From 13-1-40CM-70-15 sp964641215 (GTDB lineage: Bacteria; Gemmatimonadota; Gemmatimonadetes; Gemmatimonadales; GWC2-71-9), in the NCBI GenBank assembly GCA_964641215.1, contig CAZXKD010000001.1:13258-77257 (forward strand): a DNA stretch of 64,000 nucleotides, given 5' to 3'. The notes beneath the pieces were generated by a model. It did no database searches. It was not told the origin of the DNA and saw only the letters and a program-made list of their open reading frames with translations. The position numbers and the translations under genes were made by a program. This document shows, piece by piece, positions 42,871 to 53,720 of this stretch; the first letter of the stretch is position 1; each line of letters starts with the position of its first letter.

Positions 42871-43316
42871 TTCTCGAGGATCAGCGTGACGGGCCCGTCG
42901 TTCACCAGCTCGACCTCCATCCTGGCGCCGAACTCTCCCGACTCGACCGTGATGCCACTCGCCACTCCCCGCTTCCTCAGCGACGTCACGAACCGCTCGT
43001 ACAGCGGAATCGCCACCGCGAGCGGAGCGGCGTCTGTGAAGCTCGGCCGGCGCCCCTTGCGGGCGTCGCCGTAGAGGGTGAACTGGGAGACCACGAGCAG
43101 CGCGCCCCGGACCTCGCCGAGGTCGCGGTTCATCTTGCCCTCGGAATCTCCGAAGAGACGCAGCCCGAGGATCTTCTCGACCATCCAGTCGAGGGTCTGC
43201 GCGGTGTCGCTCGGCGCGAAGCCGGCGAAGACGACAAACCCCACCTCGATGGCGCCCACCGTCCGTCCGTCAACACGCACCGATGCACGAGAGACGCGCT
43301 GCAGCACTACCCGCAT
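42867..43316 (-). CDS. dtd: D-aminoacyl-tRNA deacylase
   Basis: A 149-residue protein with the family motifs MRVVLQRVSRASV, KILGLRLFGD, the catalytic SQFTLYGDARKGRRPSF segment and the C-terminal NDGPVTLIL. It recycles D-aminoacyl-tRNA and Gly-tRNA(Ala). It lies 13 bases after the glmS stop and overlaps maf, giving a leftward chain of glmM, glmS, dtd and maf. Confidence 0.95.
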   Translation of the reverse strand: MRVVLQRVSRASVRVDGRTVGAIEVGFVVFAGFAPSDTAQTLDWMVEKILGLRLFGDSEGKMNRDLGEVRGALLVVSQFTLYGDARKGRRPSFTDAAPLAVAIPLYERFVTSLRKRGVASGITVESGEFGARMEVELVNDGPVTLILEK

Positions 43317-43329
43317 CGGCTCCGCGGCC

Positions 43330-45146
<1,817 letters not shown>

Positions 45147-45162
<16 letters not shown>

Positions 45163-46571
45163 AGCTTGCGCCCTTCCTCGACGAGCTGCTCGGCCGCCGC
45201 GCCGGTCGGCGCCTCGGCGATCAGCCGGATGATCGGCTCCGTGTTCGACGGCCGCACGTGCAGCCACCGATCCCGCCAGGCGAGTCGCAGGCCGTCCTGC
45301 GCATCCACCGTCGCTTCGGGGAACCGACGGCGGAGCGCACCGTACCCCGCTTCCAGCATCCGCTCCGCGTCTCCCGTGCCGCGCTCCACCTTGGCCTTCA
45401 CGATCACGTACCGCGGGGCCGCGCCGACCAGCGCGCTCAGCGGCCGGTCGTCACGCGCCAGCAGCGTCAGCACCAGCGCCGCCGCCACGGGAGCGTCCCG
45501 CCCCACGTGCAAGGCTGGATACATCACGCCGCCGTTGCCTTCTCCCCCGATCGGCGAGCGTCGCGCCTGCATCGCCCGAGCCACGTGCACCTCTCCCACC
45601 GGCACGCGGACGACTGCCGCGCCGCAGTCCCGGGCCGCATCTTCCACGACGAGGGACGTCGAGAGATTGCAGACCACGGGCCCGCGCGCCTTACCTTTCC
45701 CCTTTCCCCATTCCCCTTTCCCCAATACTGCTCTCACCGCGAAAGCGAGCGTATAATCCTCGCCGATCGGCCGTCCCCGCTCGTCCACCAGCGCCAGCCG
45801 GTCCACGTCCGGGTCCACGGCGATCCCGACGTCGGCTCTCGTGCGGCGCACCAAGGCGCCCAGCGCCGCGAGGTGCTCGGGCAGCGGCTCGGGCGGCCGG
45901 GGGAACCGACCGTCCGCCTCCAAGTTGATACCCGCGACGTGGCAACCCAGACGGGCCAACAGCTCGGGCATGACGGCACCGCCCGAGCCGCGCACCGTGT
46001 CCAGCGCCACGCGGAACCGCCGGCGCCGCACCCGGGCGACGGCCACCGCCGGTAACCGCAGCACCTGCGTCACGTGGCGCGCCAGCGACGCTGCGTCGGC
46101 GGCTACCCGCCCCAACGCACCGTACGCGGCGCGGGGGAGCTCGCCCGCTGCGAGGGCCTGCACCCGAGCCCCGGCGTCCGTATCAAGAAAGATGCCGTCG
46201 GAGCCGATGAACTTGAGCGCGTTCCACTCGATCGGGTTGTGACTGGCCGTGAGAACGATGCCGCCCGCAGCGCGGTGGTGCAGGGCGGCGAGCTGGGCGG
46301 TGGGCGTGGTCGTGAGCCCGAGGTCGATGACGTCGCAACCCACGGAGACGAGCCCGGCGATGGCGGCGTGGGCGAACATCGGCCCAGAAATGCGGGAGTC
46401 GCGGCCCAGCACCACGGCCGCGTGTCTCCCCTTCCCCTTCACCCTGTCACCATTCCCGGTCATCGCCCACACCCCGAACGCCGCCGCGTAGCGCGCGACG
46501 TTCTCGGGGGTGAGGTCCTTGCCGACGATACCGCGGATGCCGGAGACGCCGACCATGAGGGTGCGGGTCAT
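45147..46571 (-). CDS. glmM: Phosphoglucosamine mutase
   Basis: A 474-residue phosphohexomutase. The phosphoserine loop TASHNPIEWNALKFI lies near 104-118, the metal loop DPDVDRLAL near 255, and the sugar-binding GEGNGGV and the C-terminal phosphate loop RPSNTEPIIRLI follow. It interconverts glucosamine-6-P and -1-P, downstream of GlmS. Two in-frame segments (KGEWGKGKGK near 285-295, and TGNGDRVKGKGR near 36-48) are encoded by iterated GGGAAA/GGGGAA repeats that look inserted. Domain motifs either side remain intact, so activity is likely kept. Confidence 0.93.
45691..45726. repeat. Iterated CCTTTCCCC repeat inside glmM
   Basis: About five units of CCCTTTCC/CCATTCC type (reverse strand GGGGAAAG) lie in frame within glmM and encode a Lys/Gly-rich insertion between two conserved blocks. 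Composition differs sharply from the flanking coding sequence. Confidence 0.65.
46425..46463. repeat. Iterated CCTTCCCC repeat near the start of glmM
   Basis: Units of CTCCCCTT, CCCCTTCA, CCCTGTCA and CCATTCCC type lie in frame in the N-terminal part of glmM and encode the GNGDRVKGKGR segment. It belongs to the same repeat family as 45691-45726. Confidence 0.6.
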
Positions 46572-46617
46572 GGCGGCAACGTAGAGACCGTGGGGGGGCG
46601 CGTCAATCGGACGCGCG

Positions 46618-47700
46618 TCAGGCGCGTCGCGCCCTCCGGGCGCCTGAGGACCGAAGCACCTGCCGCTCCGGGGTGGCGATCGGCAGACGGCGGATCTCCG
46701 GGAAGGCGTGGATGAACGCGTCCACGGCGCCGGGATCGAACTGTCGCCCCTTGCCCATGCGCAGCTCGTCCAACGCCCGCTCGACGGAGAGTGACGGGCG
46801 GTAGGGTCGCACGCTGGTCATCGCGTCGAACGCGTCCGCCACGCTCACGACGCGCACCTCAGCGGGGATGGCGTCCCCCGCGAGTCCATCGGGCAATCCC
46901 TTACCGTCGGGGCGCTCGTGGTGCGAGCGGACGATGGCGATGACGGTCGGCGCGTCGTTCAGCAGGGGGCCGAGGATGCGGGCGCCGATGACCGGATGCT
47001 CCATGACGTGGCTGTATTCGCGCTCGCTGAGGCGGCTCGACTTGTGAAGCACCTCCTCGCTCACCCCGATCTTGCCGATGTCGTGCAGGTGGCCGCCGAG
47101 CGCGATGGTGCGGCGCGTCTCCTCGGACAGGCCGAGCTGGGCGGCGATGGCGACGCCGTATTCGGCGACGCGCAGCGAGTGACCCTTCAAGTAGGGATCC
47201 TTGGCCTCGAGCGCCTGGGCCAGCGCGCGCACGCCGCCGAGGAACAGCTCTTCGATGCGGCCCGCCTGCTGCTGCACTCGCTCCTCGAGATGCAGCTGGT
47301 AGTTGCGGTTCTCCATGATCAGGCGGCGCTTGTCGAGCGCCTGCATGACGCGGGCCCGGACCTCGTCCAGGTGGAAAGGCTTGGCCACATAGTCGAGGGC
47401 CCCGAGCTGCAGACAGGCCACCGCGCTCTCGACCTCTGCCACGGCGGTGACCATGACCACGGCGGTATCGGGCCAGCGGCTCACGATCTCCCGCAGCAGC
47501 GTGACGCCGTCCATCTGCGGCATGCGGAGGTCGGAGATGACGAGCGGCAGGCGTTCGTGCTCCAGAATGGCCAGCGCTTCGACGCCGGAGCCGGCCTCGC
47601 GGCAGGTGAACCCGTCTCCCTCGAGCAGGCGCACGAGGACGCGGCGCAGCCGCGGCTCGTCGTCCACCACGAGACACTGCATCGCGTTGGGTTGCGGCAT
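46618..47700 (-). CDS. Response regulator with HD-GYP-type phosphodiesterase domain
   Basis: A 360-residue protein. The receiver domain (about 7-120) has VVDDEP, phosphoacceptor D57 (LVISDLRMP) and KPF. A helical linker (about 125-155) leads to the HD domain with GGHLHDIGKIGV near 205-215 and the HHERPDGKGLPDGL motif, where classical enzymes read GYP. Residues that bind metal (His-Asp pairs) are present, so c-di-GMP hydrolysis is plausible but not certain. The Arg-rich C-terminus ends RARRA. It is monocistronic and divergent from the sulfur amino acid gene. Confidence 0.88.
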   Translation of the reverse strand: MPQPNAMQCLVVDDEPRLRRVLVRLLEGDGFTCREAGSGVEALAILEHERLPLVISDLRMPQMDGVTLLREIVSRWPDTAVVMVTAVAEVESAVACLQLGALDYVAKPFHLDEVRARVMQALDKRRLIMENRNYQLHLEERVQQQAGRIEELFLGGVRALAQALEAKDPYLKGHSLRVAEYGVAIAAQLGLSEETRRTIALGGHLHDIGKIGVSEEVLHKSSRLSEREYSHVMEHPVIGARILGPLLNDAPTVIAIVRSHHERPDGKGLPDGLAGDAIPAEVRVVSVADAFDAMTSVRPYRPSLSVERALDELRMGKGRQFDPGAVDAFIHAFPEIRRLPIATPERQVLRSSGARRARRA

Positions 47701-47756
47701 CCCGGTTAACGTACTGGTCGCTTGCTCGATGCGGAAGCGGCCCTTACGTTCCGGCC

Positions 47757-48926
47757 ATGACCAAGGTGCTCGCGGAAGACCTCACCCGCCGCCTGGCGAC
47801 GCAGGCGGTGCATGCCGGCCAGGTGGCGGACCCGCTCGCCGGCGCGGTCATGACGCCGATCTATCAGACGTCCACCTACGTCCAAGACGGCCTGGGGCGC
47901 AACAAGGGGTACGAATACGCCCGCACTCGCAACCCCACCCGCGAGGCGCTGGAGCGCAACGTCGCCGCGCTGGAGGGTGGACGGCACGGCTTCGCCTTCA
48001 GCTCCGGCCTCGCGGCCGTCGACGCGACGCTCAAGCTGCTCTCGGCGGGCGACCATGTCGTGAGCGGCGAGAACGTGTACGGCGGCACCCACCGGCAGAT
48101 GACCCACATCTGGGCGCGCCTCGGTCTGACCTTCACGTTCGTCGACGCCGCGGAGACCGAGCGGATCGCCAGCGCGGTCACGCCCCGAACCCGAATGATC
48201 TACGCCGAAACCCCCACCAACCCGATGATGCGCCTGTGCGACCTGCAGGCCGCCGGGGAGATCGCCAAGCGGGCCGGCGCCCTGTTCGTCGTCGATAACA
48301 CGTTCGCCACCCCCTGTTTCCAGCGGCCGCTCCAGTTCGGCGCGGACATCGTGCTGCACTCCACGACCAAGTACCTGAACGGCCATAGCGACATGGTCGG
48401 GGGCCTCCTCGTCCTCACGCGCGACGACCTGGCCGAGCGGATCGCGTTCGTGCAGAACGGCTCCGGCGCCGTGCCCGGGCCTTTCGACTGTTGGCTCGCG
48501 CTGCGCGGCACCAAGACCCTGGCGCTGCGGATGCGCCAGCACGACGCCAGCGGCCGGCGCATCGCCGAGTGGCTCACCAAGCATCCGATGGTCGAGCGCG
48601 TGTATTATCCGGGATTGCCGTCCCACCCCCAGCACGAGCTGGCCTGCCGCCAGATGAAGGGGTTCGGCGGCATGATCAGCCTCGAGCTCGGCAACGTGGA
48701 CCGGGCCAAGCGCTTCGTCGAGCGGACTAAGATCTTCGTCCTCGCCGAATCTCTGGGCGGCGTGGAGAGCCTGGTCGGTCATCCGGCGTCGATGACGCAC
48801 GCCAGCGTGCCGCCGGAGATGCGTCGGGCGATGGGGCTCACCGACAGCCTGGTGCGGCTCTCGGTGGGGATCGAGGACGTCGACGACCTGATCGGCGACC
48901 TCGATCAGGCGCTGACCGCAAGCTGA
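47757..48926 (+). CDS. metB: Cystathionine gamma-synthase / gamma-lyase family PLP enzyme
   Basis: A 389-residue trans-sulfuration enzyme. N-terminal TQAVHAGQVADPLAGAVMTPIYQTSTY, the cofactor lysine in HSTTKYLNGHSDMVGG, and C-terminal SLGGVESLVGHPASMTHASV are family signatures. It could act as cystathionine gamma-synthase, O-succinylhomoserine sulfhydrylase or gamma-lyase; the GPFDCWLALRGTKTL segment is common to the synthase/lyase group. Methionine or cysteine metabolism is certain, the exact reaction is not. Confidence 0.9.
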   Translation: MTKVLAEDLTRRLATQAVHAGQVADPLAGAVMTPIYQTSTYVQDGLGRNKGYEYARTRNPTREALERNVAALEGGRHGFAFSSGLAAVDATLKLLSAGDHVVSGENVYGGTHRQMTHIWARLGLTFTFVDAAETERIASAVTPRTRMIYAETPTNPMMRLCDLQAAGEIAKRAGALFVVDNTFATPCFQRPLQFGADIVLHSTTKYLNGHSDMVGGLLVLTRDDLAERIAFVQNGSGAVPGPFDCWLALRGTKTLALRMRQHDASGRRIAEWLTKHPMVERVYYPGLPSHPQHELACRQMKGFGGMISLELGNVDRAKRFVERTKIFVLAESLGGVESLVGHPASMTHASVPPEMRRAMGLTDSLVRLSVGIEDVDDLIGDLDQALTAS

Positions 48927-48993
48927 GCGAGGCAGCACCAGAAACCCCGCCTGGCAAGGAGCGTAGGGGGGAACATCCCCACGGGAGACGACG

Positions 48994-49995
48994 ATGACCG
49001 ACACAACGGGCGGGCTGCCCGCCGCGCGGCCCCGCAAGATCCTCACGCAGATCGCCCCAGTCAGCTGGGAGCACCCGGCCGACCGCGCCGCGCTGCAATC
49101 GCTGCGCGCCGTGCCCGGCTTCGACGAGGTCCTGAAGAAGGTCTACGGCTTCATCGGCGAGCGTGGCATCCGGCTGATCTTCCAGGCGGATGCGGTGCGG
49201 GTGGGCCCGAGCCAGTTCCCGCGCCTCAACGCCCTCTACACCGACGTGGTCACCTCGATGGACTGGCCGGTCCGGCCCGAGCTGTTCGTGTCGCAGACCC
49301 CGTTCGCCAACGCGGGCGCCTTCGGGATGGACAAGCCGTTCATCGTCATCCAATCGGGGACGCTCAAGCTGCTCGACGACGACGAGCTCCGTAACGTCCT
49401 CGGCCACGAGCTCGGGCACGTGATAAGCGGGCACGCCCTCTACCACACGCTGCTGGTCCTGCTCCTCAACGTCAGCCTGTCGGCGCTGCCGTTCCTCGCC
49501 GGCATCGCCATTCTGCCGATCCAGCTCGCCCTGCTGGAGTGGTTCCGCAAAAGCGAGCTGTCGTCCGACCGCGCCGGCCTGCTGGCCTGCCAGGACCCCA
49601 CCGCGTCGCTGCGCGTGAACCTGAAATTCGCCGGCGGCGGCGATATGACCCAGATGGACCTGAACGCGTTCCTCGCCCAGGCCAAGGAGTTCGAGGAGAC
49701 CGGCGGGGCCCTCGACCGAATCTTCAAGATCCTCGGCGTCATGGGCCGGTCTCACCCCTTCAACACGGTGCGCGCGGCCGAGCTGCAGCGCTGGATCGAG
49801 GGCGGCGGCTACGACCGCATCCTGCGCGGCGAGTACACGCGCCGTGGGCCCGAGGCTGAGCAGCGGCCCGTCGACAAGGACCTGGACGAGGCCCGGGAGC
49901 ACTACATGAAGGAAGCCAAGGCCGTCGTGGACGACGTGGTCGACTCCGCCAAGCGCGCGGCCCAGGCATTCTCGGACGCATTCAAGAAGAAGTGA
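48994..49995 (+). CDS. M48-family metallopeptidase
   Basis: A 333-residue protein. The zinc motif LGHELGHVISGH lies near 135-146, the third ligand region SELSSDRAGLLACQD near 188-202, and a hydrophobic hairpin (about 148-178) between them suggests membrane association as in HtpX/Oma1-like enzymes. The last 60 residues form a charged helix ending in FSDAFKKK. A clear leader lies between this gene and metB. The stop overlaps the purD GTG (GTGA). Confidence 0.88.
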   Translation: MTDTTGGLPAARPRKILTQIAPVSWEHPADRAALQSLRAVPGFDEVLKKVYGFIGERGIRLIFQADAVRVGPSQFPRLNALYTDVVTSMDWPVRPELFVSQTPFANAGAFGMDKPFIVIQSGTLKLLDDDELRNVLGHELGHVISGHALYHTLLVLLLNVSLSALPFLAGIAILPIQLALLEWFRKSELSSDRAGLLACQDPTASLRVNLKFAGGGDMTQMDLNAFLAQAKEFEETGGALDRIFKILGVMGRSHPFNTVRAAELQRWIEGGGYDRILRGEYTRRGPEAEQRPVDKDLDEAREHYMKEAKAVVDDVVDSAKRAAQAFSDAFKKK

Positions 49996-51302
49996 AGGTC
50001 CTGGTCGTCGGCGGGGGCGGCCGCGAGCACGCGCTGTGTTGGGCGCTGAAGCGCGACCACCCCGACGCCACCCTGTTCACCGCCCCCGGCAATCCCGGCA
50101 CCGCCCAACTCGGCACCAACCTGACGATCGCCGCGACCGCCGTGGACGCTCTAGTCGCGGCGGTGCGCCACCACGCCATCGATGTCACCCTCGTGGGCCC
50201 CGAGGCGCCGCTAGCGGCCGGCCTCGCCGATGCGCTGCGCGCGACTGGGGCGGCGGTGTTCGGGCCGAGCGCCGCCGCGGCGCGGCTCGAGGCGTCGAAG
50301 GCCTTCGCCAAAGAGGTGATGGCCCGCGCGGACGTGCCCACGGCCGCGAGCCGCAGCTTCTCCGCCTTGGGGCCCGCGCTCGACTACATCCGCTCGCACG
50401 GCGAGCCGCTCGTGGTGAAGGCCTCCGGCCTCGCCGCCGGGAAGGGCGCCGTGGTCTGTGACACGCGCGCGGCGGCCGCAGCGACCGCCCGCGCCATGCT
50501 CGCGGAAGGCAAACCCGGGGAGGCGGGCCGCGAGATCGTGGTCGAGCAATTCCTGACGGGCGAAGAGCTCTCGGTGCTGGCCCTGACTGATGGGGAGCGC
50601 GTCGCGATCCTCCCCCCAGCGCAGGACCACAAACGCCTGAGCGAGGGTGACAGCGGTCCCAACACCGGCGGCATGGGCGCCTATTGTCCAGTGAGCCTCG
50701 TCACCCCGGCGCTGCTCGAGAGAGTTCGCGGCGAGATCCTGGAGCCGACGCTGCAGGAGATGGCGGCGCGCGGGGCGCGGTTCGCGGGCGTACTCTATGC
50801 CGGCCTCATGATTGCTCCTGATGGCAGCCCGCAGGTCATTGAATTCAACTGCCGCTTCGGCGATCCCGAAACGCAAGCCCTGCTCCCGGTGCTCCCGGAA
50901 GGGTGGACGCAGCACCTGGTGGACATCGCGGTCGGCCGCTGGCGTCCTCCGCGGCCCGTGGTGACGGCGTCGCGGGCCGCGGTGACCACGGTGCTGGCCG
51001 CGCGCGGCTACCCGGACCGGCCGGAAACAGGCGTGACTATCGATCTGCCGCCCCCGGCCGACCTTGGCCCCGAGGTACTGGTGTTCCACGCGGGCACCGT
51101 CCGCGACCCTCCCCTCCCCCCCTCCACGGAGGGCACGCTGCGAACGGCCGGCGGCCGCGTGCTGGCGGTCACGGCGCTTGGGGCCACCGTGCCCGAGGCC
51201 GCGCGCCGCAGCGCCGCCGCCTGCGAGCGGATCACTTTCGACGGGAAGACATGGCGCCGGGACATTGCCTGGCGCGAGATGCGCCGTGCCGGAGCTGCCT
51301 GA
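49992..51302 (+). CDS. purD: Phosphoribosylamine-glycine ligase
   Basis: A 436-residue ATP-grasp enzyme of purine synthesis. N-terminal VLVVGGGGREHALCWAL, TVVGPEAPL-like DVTLVGPEAPLAAGL, the ATP-grasp segment VVKASGLAAGKGAVVCD, LTDGERVAILPPAQDHKR with NTGGMGAY, and EFNCRFGDPETQALLP are all present. GTG start 49992 overlaps the M48 gene stop; the mutM start lies inside its 3' end (17 bases). Confidence 0.96.
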   Translation: MKVLVVGGGGREHALCWALKRDHPDATLFTAPGNPGTAQLGTNLTIAATAVDALVAAVRHHAIDVTLVGPEAPLAAGLADALRATGAAVFGPSAAAARLEASKAFAKEVMARADVPTAASRSFSALGPALDYIRSHGEPLVVKASGLAAGKGAVVCDTRAAAAATARAMLAEGKPGEAGREIVVEQFLTGEELSVLALTDGERVAILPPAQDHKRLSEGDSGPNTGGMGAYCPVSLVTPALLERVRGEILEPTLQEMAARGARFAGVLYAGLMIAPDGSPQVIEFNCRFGDPETQALLPVLPEGWTQHLVDIAVGRWRPPRPVVTASRAAVTTVLAARGYPDRPETGVTIDLPPPADLGPEVLVFHAGTVRDPPLPPSTEGTLRTAGGRVLAVTALGATVPEAARRSAAACERITFDGKTWRRDIAWREMRRAGAA

Positions 51303-52113
51303 GGTCGAGACGATCGTCCGCGAGCTCGCGCCGCGGCTGGAAGGGTTCCGCATCGTGCGCGCCCGTCTCGCCAAGACGGACGTGCTGCGCCGCGTCTCCA
51401 AGCCGCGTCTGCTGCGGACGCTCCGGGGCAACACCTTCGAGGAGGTGAGCCGCCGCGCCAAGCACGCGGTGTTCCGACTCGGCAGCGGGCACCGGCTGAT
51501 CGTGCAACCCCGCATGACCGGATCGCTCGTCGTCCACGAACAGCCGCTGTCCCGCGCGGAGCGCCGCTACGCCGTCCTGGTGTGCACGCTGGAGGACGGC
51601 CGGCGGCTCGTGTACCGGGACGTCCGCCGGCTGGGGACGGTGTGGCTGCTCGACGAGGCGGGGTGGGCGGCCTACACCACGCGCATCGGCCCGGAGCCGC
51701 TCGACGACACCTTTACGCCGTTCGTCTTCGCCGAGCGCCTGCACGGCACGCGGGCCGCCATCAAGAAGGCCATCATGGATCAGCGCCGGCTCGCGGGCGT
51801 GGGCAATATCTACGCGAACGAGGCGCTGTTCGAGGCGGGCATCGATCCCTCCAAGACCACCTCCAAGCTGTCCCTCGAAGAGTTGGCCCGGTTGCATACG
51901 GCGGTGCGGGAGGTGCTGGAGCGGGCGGTCGACTCCTCAGGAACGACGGTGCGGGACTACCGTACCGGCACGGGCGGCCGGGGGCGGTTTCAGTTCCAGC
52001 TCAAGGTCTACGGGCGAGGTCGCGAGCCGTGCGTGCGCTGCGGGCGTAGACTGGTGACCACCCACGTCATCGATCTGCGGGCGACGACGTTTTGTCCCCG
52101 GTGCCAGCGTTGA
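51286..52113 (+). CDS. mutM: Formamidopyrimidine-DNA glycosylase
   Basis: A 275-residue bifunctional glycosylase/AP lyase. GTG 51286 gives a start VPELPEVET so that Pro2 becomes the N-terminal nucleophile and Glu3 the catalytic acid. RRAKHAVFRL, the Met/Arg-type damage-recognition loop and GVGNIYANEALF follow. The C-terminal zinc finger is CVRC...CPRC. It removes 8-oxoguanine. It overlaps purD by 17 bases. Confidence 0.95.
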   Translation: MPELPEVETIVRELAPRLEGFRIVRARLAKTDVLRRVSKPRLLRTLRGNTFEEVSRRAKHAVFRLGSGHRLIVQPRMTGSLVVHEQPLSRAERRYAVLVCTLEDGRRLVYRDVRRLGTVWLLDEAGWAAYTTRIGPEPLDDTFTPFVFAERLHGTRAAIKKAIMDQRRLAGVGNIYANEALFEAGIDPSKTTSKLSLEELARLHTAVREVLERAVDSSGTTVRDYRTGTGGRGRFQFQLKVYGRGREPCVRCGRRLVTTHVIDLRATTFCPRCQR

Positions 52114-52205
52114 GAACGCATGGCAAGGGGCCGCGCCGGCCCCTAGCCCCTGGGCACGGAGCGGCTAGCTTCTCCATTCCTCCTTCCGCTCCACGAGGTC
52201 GTCGC

Positions 52206-53720
52206 ATGCGACTGTTCCTGGGCTGCGCCGCGTTGCTCGTGCTCGCGCCCTCCCCGAAGCTCGCCTCTCAGCAGCAGTCACCGGGCGAGCAGCTGCCGGT
52301 GGTCAAGGACGTCCTGCCCAACGGCATGACCTTCCTGTTCCTGCGCCGCGCCGGGGCGCCGACGGTCTCCTTCGTGACCCACTTTCGCGCCGGCGGCGTG
52401 GACGAGTGGACGGGGATCTCCGGGACGGCGCACCTGTTCGAGCACATGTTGTTCAAGGGCTCGCACGCGATCGGCACCAAGAACTACGCGGCCGAGGTGG
52501 CGTTGTTCCCGCGCATCGACGCGGTGGCTGATTCCTTCACCGCCGAGTACCGCAAGGGGGCGCTCACCGACAGTGCCCAGCTCCAACGGTTGCGCGACCG
52601 CCTCAAGACCCTGGAGGATTCGGCGCGGCAGTACGCCGTGAGCAACGAGCTGGACCACATCCTTACCGAGAACGGCGCGCAGAACCTCAACGCTTCCACC
52701 GGCAACGACCTGACTAACTACTTCTTCTCGCTTCCCGCCAATCGGGCCAAGCTCTGGTTCCTCCTGGAGAGCGACCGCATTAGGAATCCCGTGTTGCGGG
52801 AGTTCTACTCGGAGCGGGAAGTCGTCCTCGAAGAGCGCCGGCTGCGGGTGGAGACCCAGCCGTTCGGAATGCTGCTGGAGGAATACCTGGCGGCCGCCTT
52901 CCGCGCCCATCCCTACGGCCGCCCGGTGGTGGGCGTGGCGAGCGAGATCCAGACCGTCGATCGCCAGGCGGCCCAGGAGTATTTCCGGCGCTTCTATGGC
53001 CCCAACAACGCCGTCGTCGCGATCGTGGGGGACATCGACGTGGACTCGATGCGGACCTGGGCCTCGCGCTACTTCGGCGACATTCCCGCGGGCGAGCCGC
53101 ATCGCCCCGTGGTGACGCAGGAGCCGCCGCAACGCGGCGAGCGCCGCATCGAAGTGGAGTACGACGCCAACCCGCAGGTCCTGGTCGGCTATCACGTGCC
53201 GAGCGCCCGGCACCCGGACGCCCCGGCGTTGGCGGTGCTGTCGCAGATCCTGACGGGCGGCCGCACGTCACGATTGTTCCAGCGGCTCGTGATCCGTGAC
53301 CGGGTGGCGACCACCGTCGCTTCCTTCCAGTTCCCGGGCAGCCTGTATCCGCGGTTGTTCACGTTTCAGGGCGTCCCCATCGCCCCGCACACCACCCAAG
53401 AGATCGAGACCGCCGTGTACGAGGAACTGGCCCGCTTGACCCGTGAGCCGCCGACCGACGGAGAGCTGCAGCGCGTGCGCAACCAGGTCGAGGCGTCCAG
53501 CATCCAGCGGTTGCAGTCGAGCTTCGGTTTGGCCTTTCAACTGTCGAACAGCGAGGCGCTGTGGTACGATTGGCGCCAGACGTTCCGCGATCAGGCGGCC
53601 CAGGCGCGGGTGACCGCCGCGGACGTGCAGCGCGTCGCCAAGACGTACTTCACGCCGACCAACCGCACCGCCGCGACGCTCGTCAGGCCGCCCAAGCCCG
53701 CCACGGGAGGGACCAACTGA
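52206..53720 (+). CDS. Secreted M16-family zinc peptidase, active subunit
   Basis: A 504-residue insulinase-fold protein with a signal peptide (about 1-21, ending LASQQ). The inverted zinc motif HLFEH lies near 76-80 (GTAHLFEHMLFKG) and the third ligand glutamate in the EREVVLEER stretch. The second half (about 260-500) carries the R/Y pair region (GGRTSRLFQRLV). It is the catalytic member of a pair: the next gene, overlapping by one base (TGATG), lacks the zinc motif. The pair is probably a periplasmic processing peptidase. Confidence 0.9.
   Translation: MRLFLGCAALLVLAPSPKLASQQQSPGEQLPVVKDVLPNGMTFLFLRRAGAPTVSFVTHFRAGGVDEWTGISGTAHLFEHMLFKGSHAIGTKNYAAEVALFPRIDAVADSFTAEYRKGALTDSAQLQRLRDRLKTLEDSARQYAVSNELDHILTENGAQNLNASTGNDLTNYFFSLPANRAKLWFLLESDRIRNPVLREFYSEREVVLEERRLRVETQPFGMLLEEYLAAAFRAHPYGRPVVGVASEIQTVDRQAAQEYFRRFYGPNNAVVAIVGDIDVDSMRTWASRYFGDIPAGEPHRPVVTQEPPQRGERRIEVEYDANPQVLVGYHVPSARHPDAPALAVLSQILTGGRTSRLFQRLVIRDRVATTVASFQFPGSLYPRLFTFQGVPIAPHTTQEIETAVYEELARLTREPPTDGELQRVRNQVEASSIQRLQSSFGLAFQLSNSEALWYDWRQTFRDQAAQARVTAADVQRVAKTYFTPTNRTAATLVRPPKPATGGTN

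Noticed and set aside
46571..46660. GC-rich hairpin terminator between glmM and the HD-GYP gene
   Set aside because: The GCGCGTC-type repeats lie mostly within the Arg-rich C-terminal codons, and no U-tract follows.
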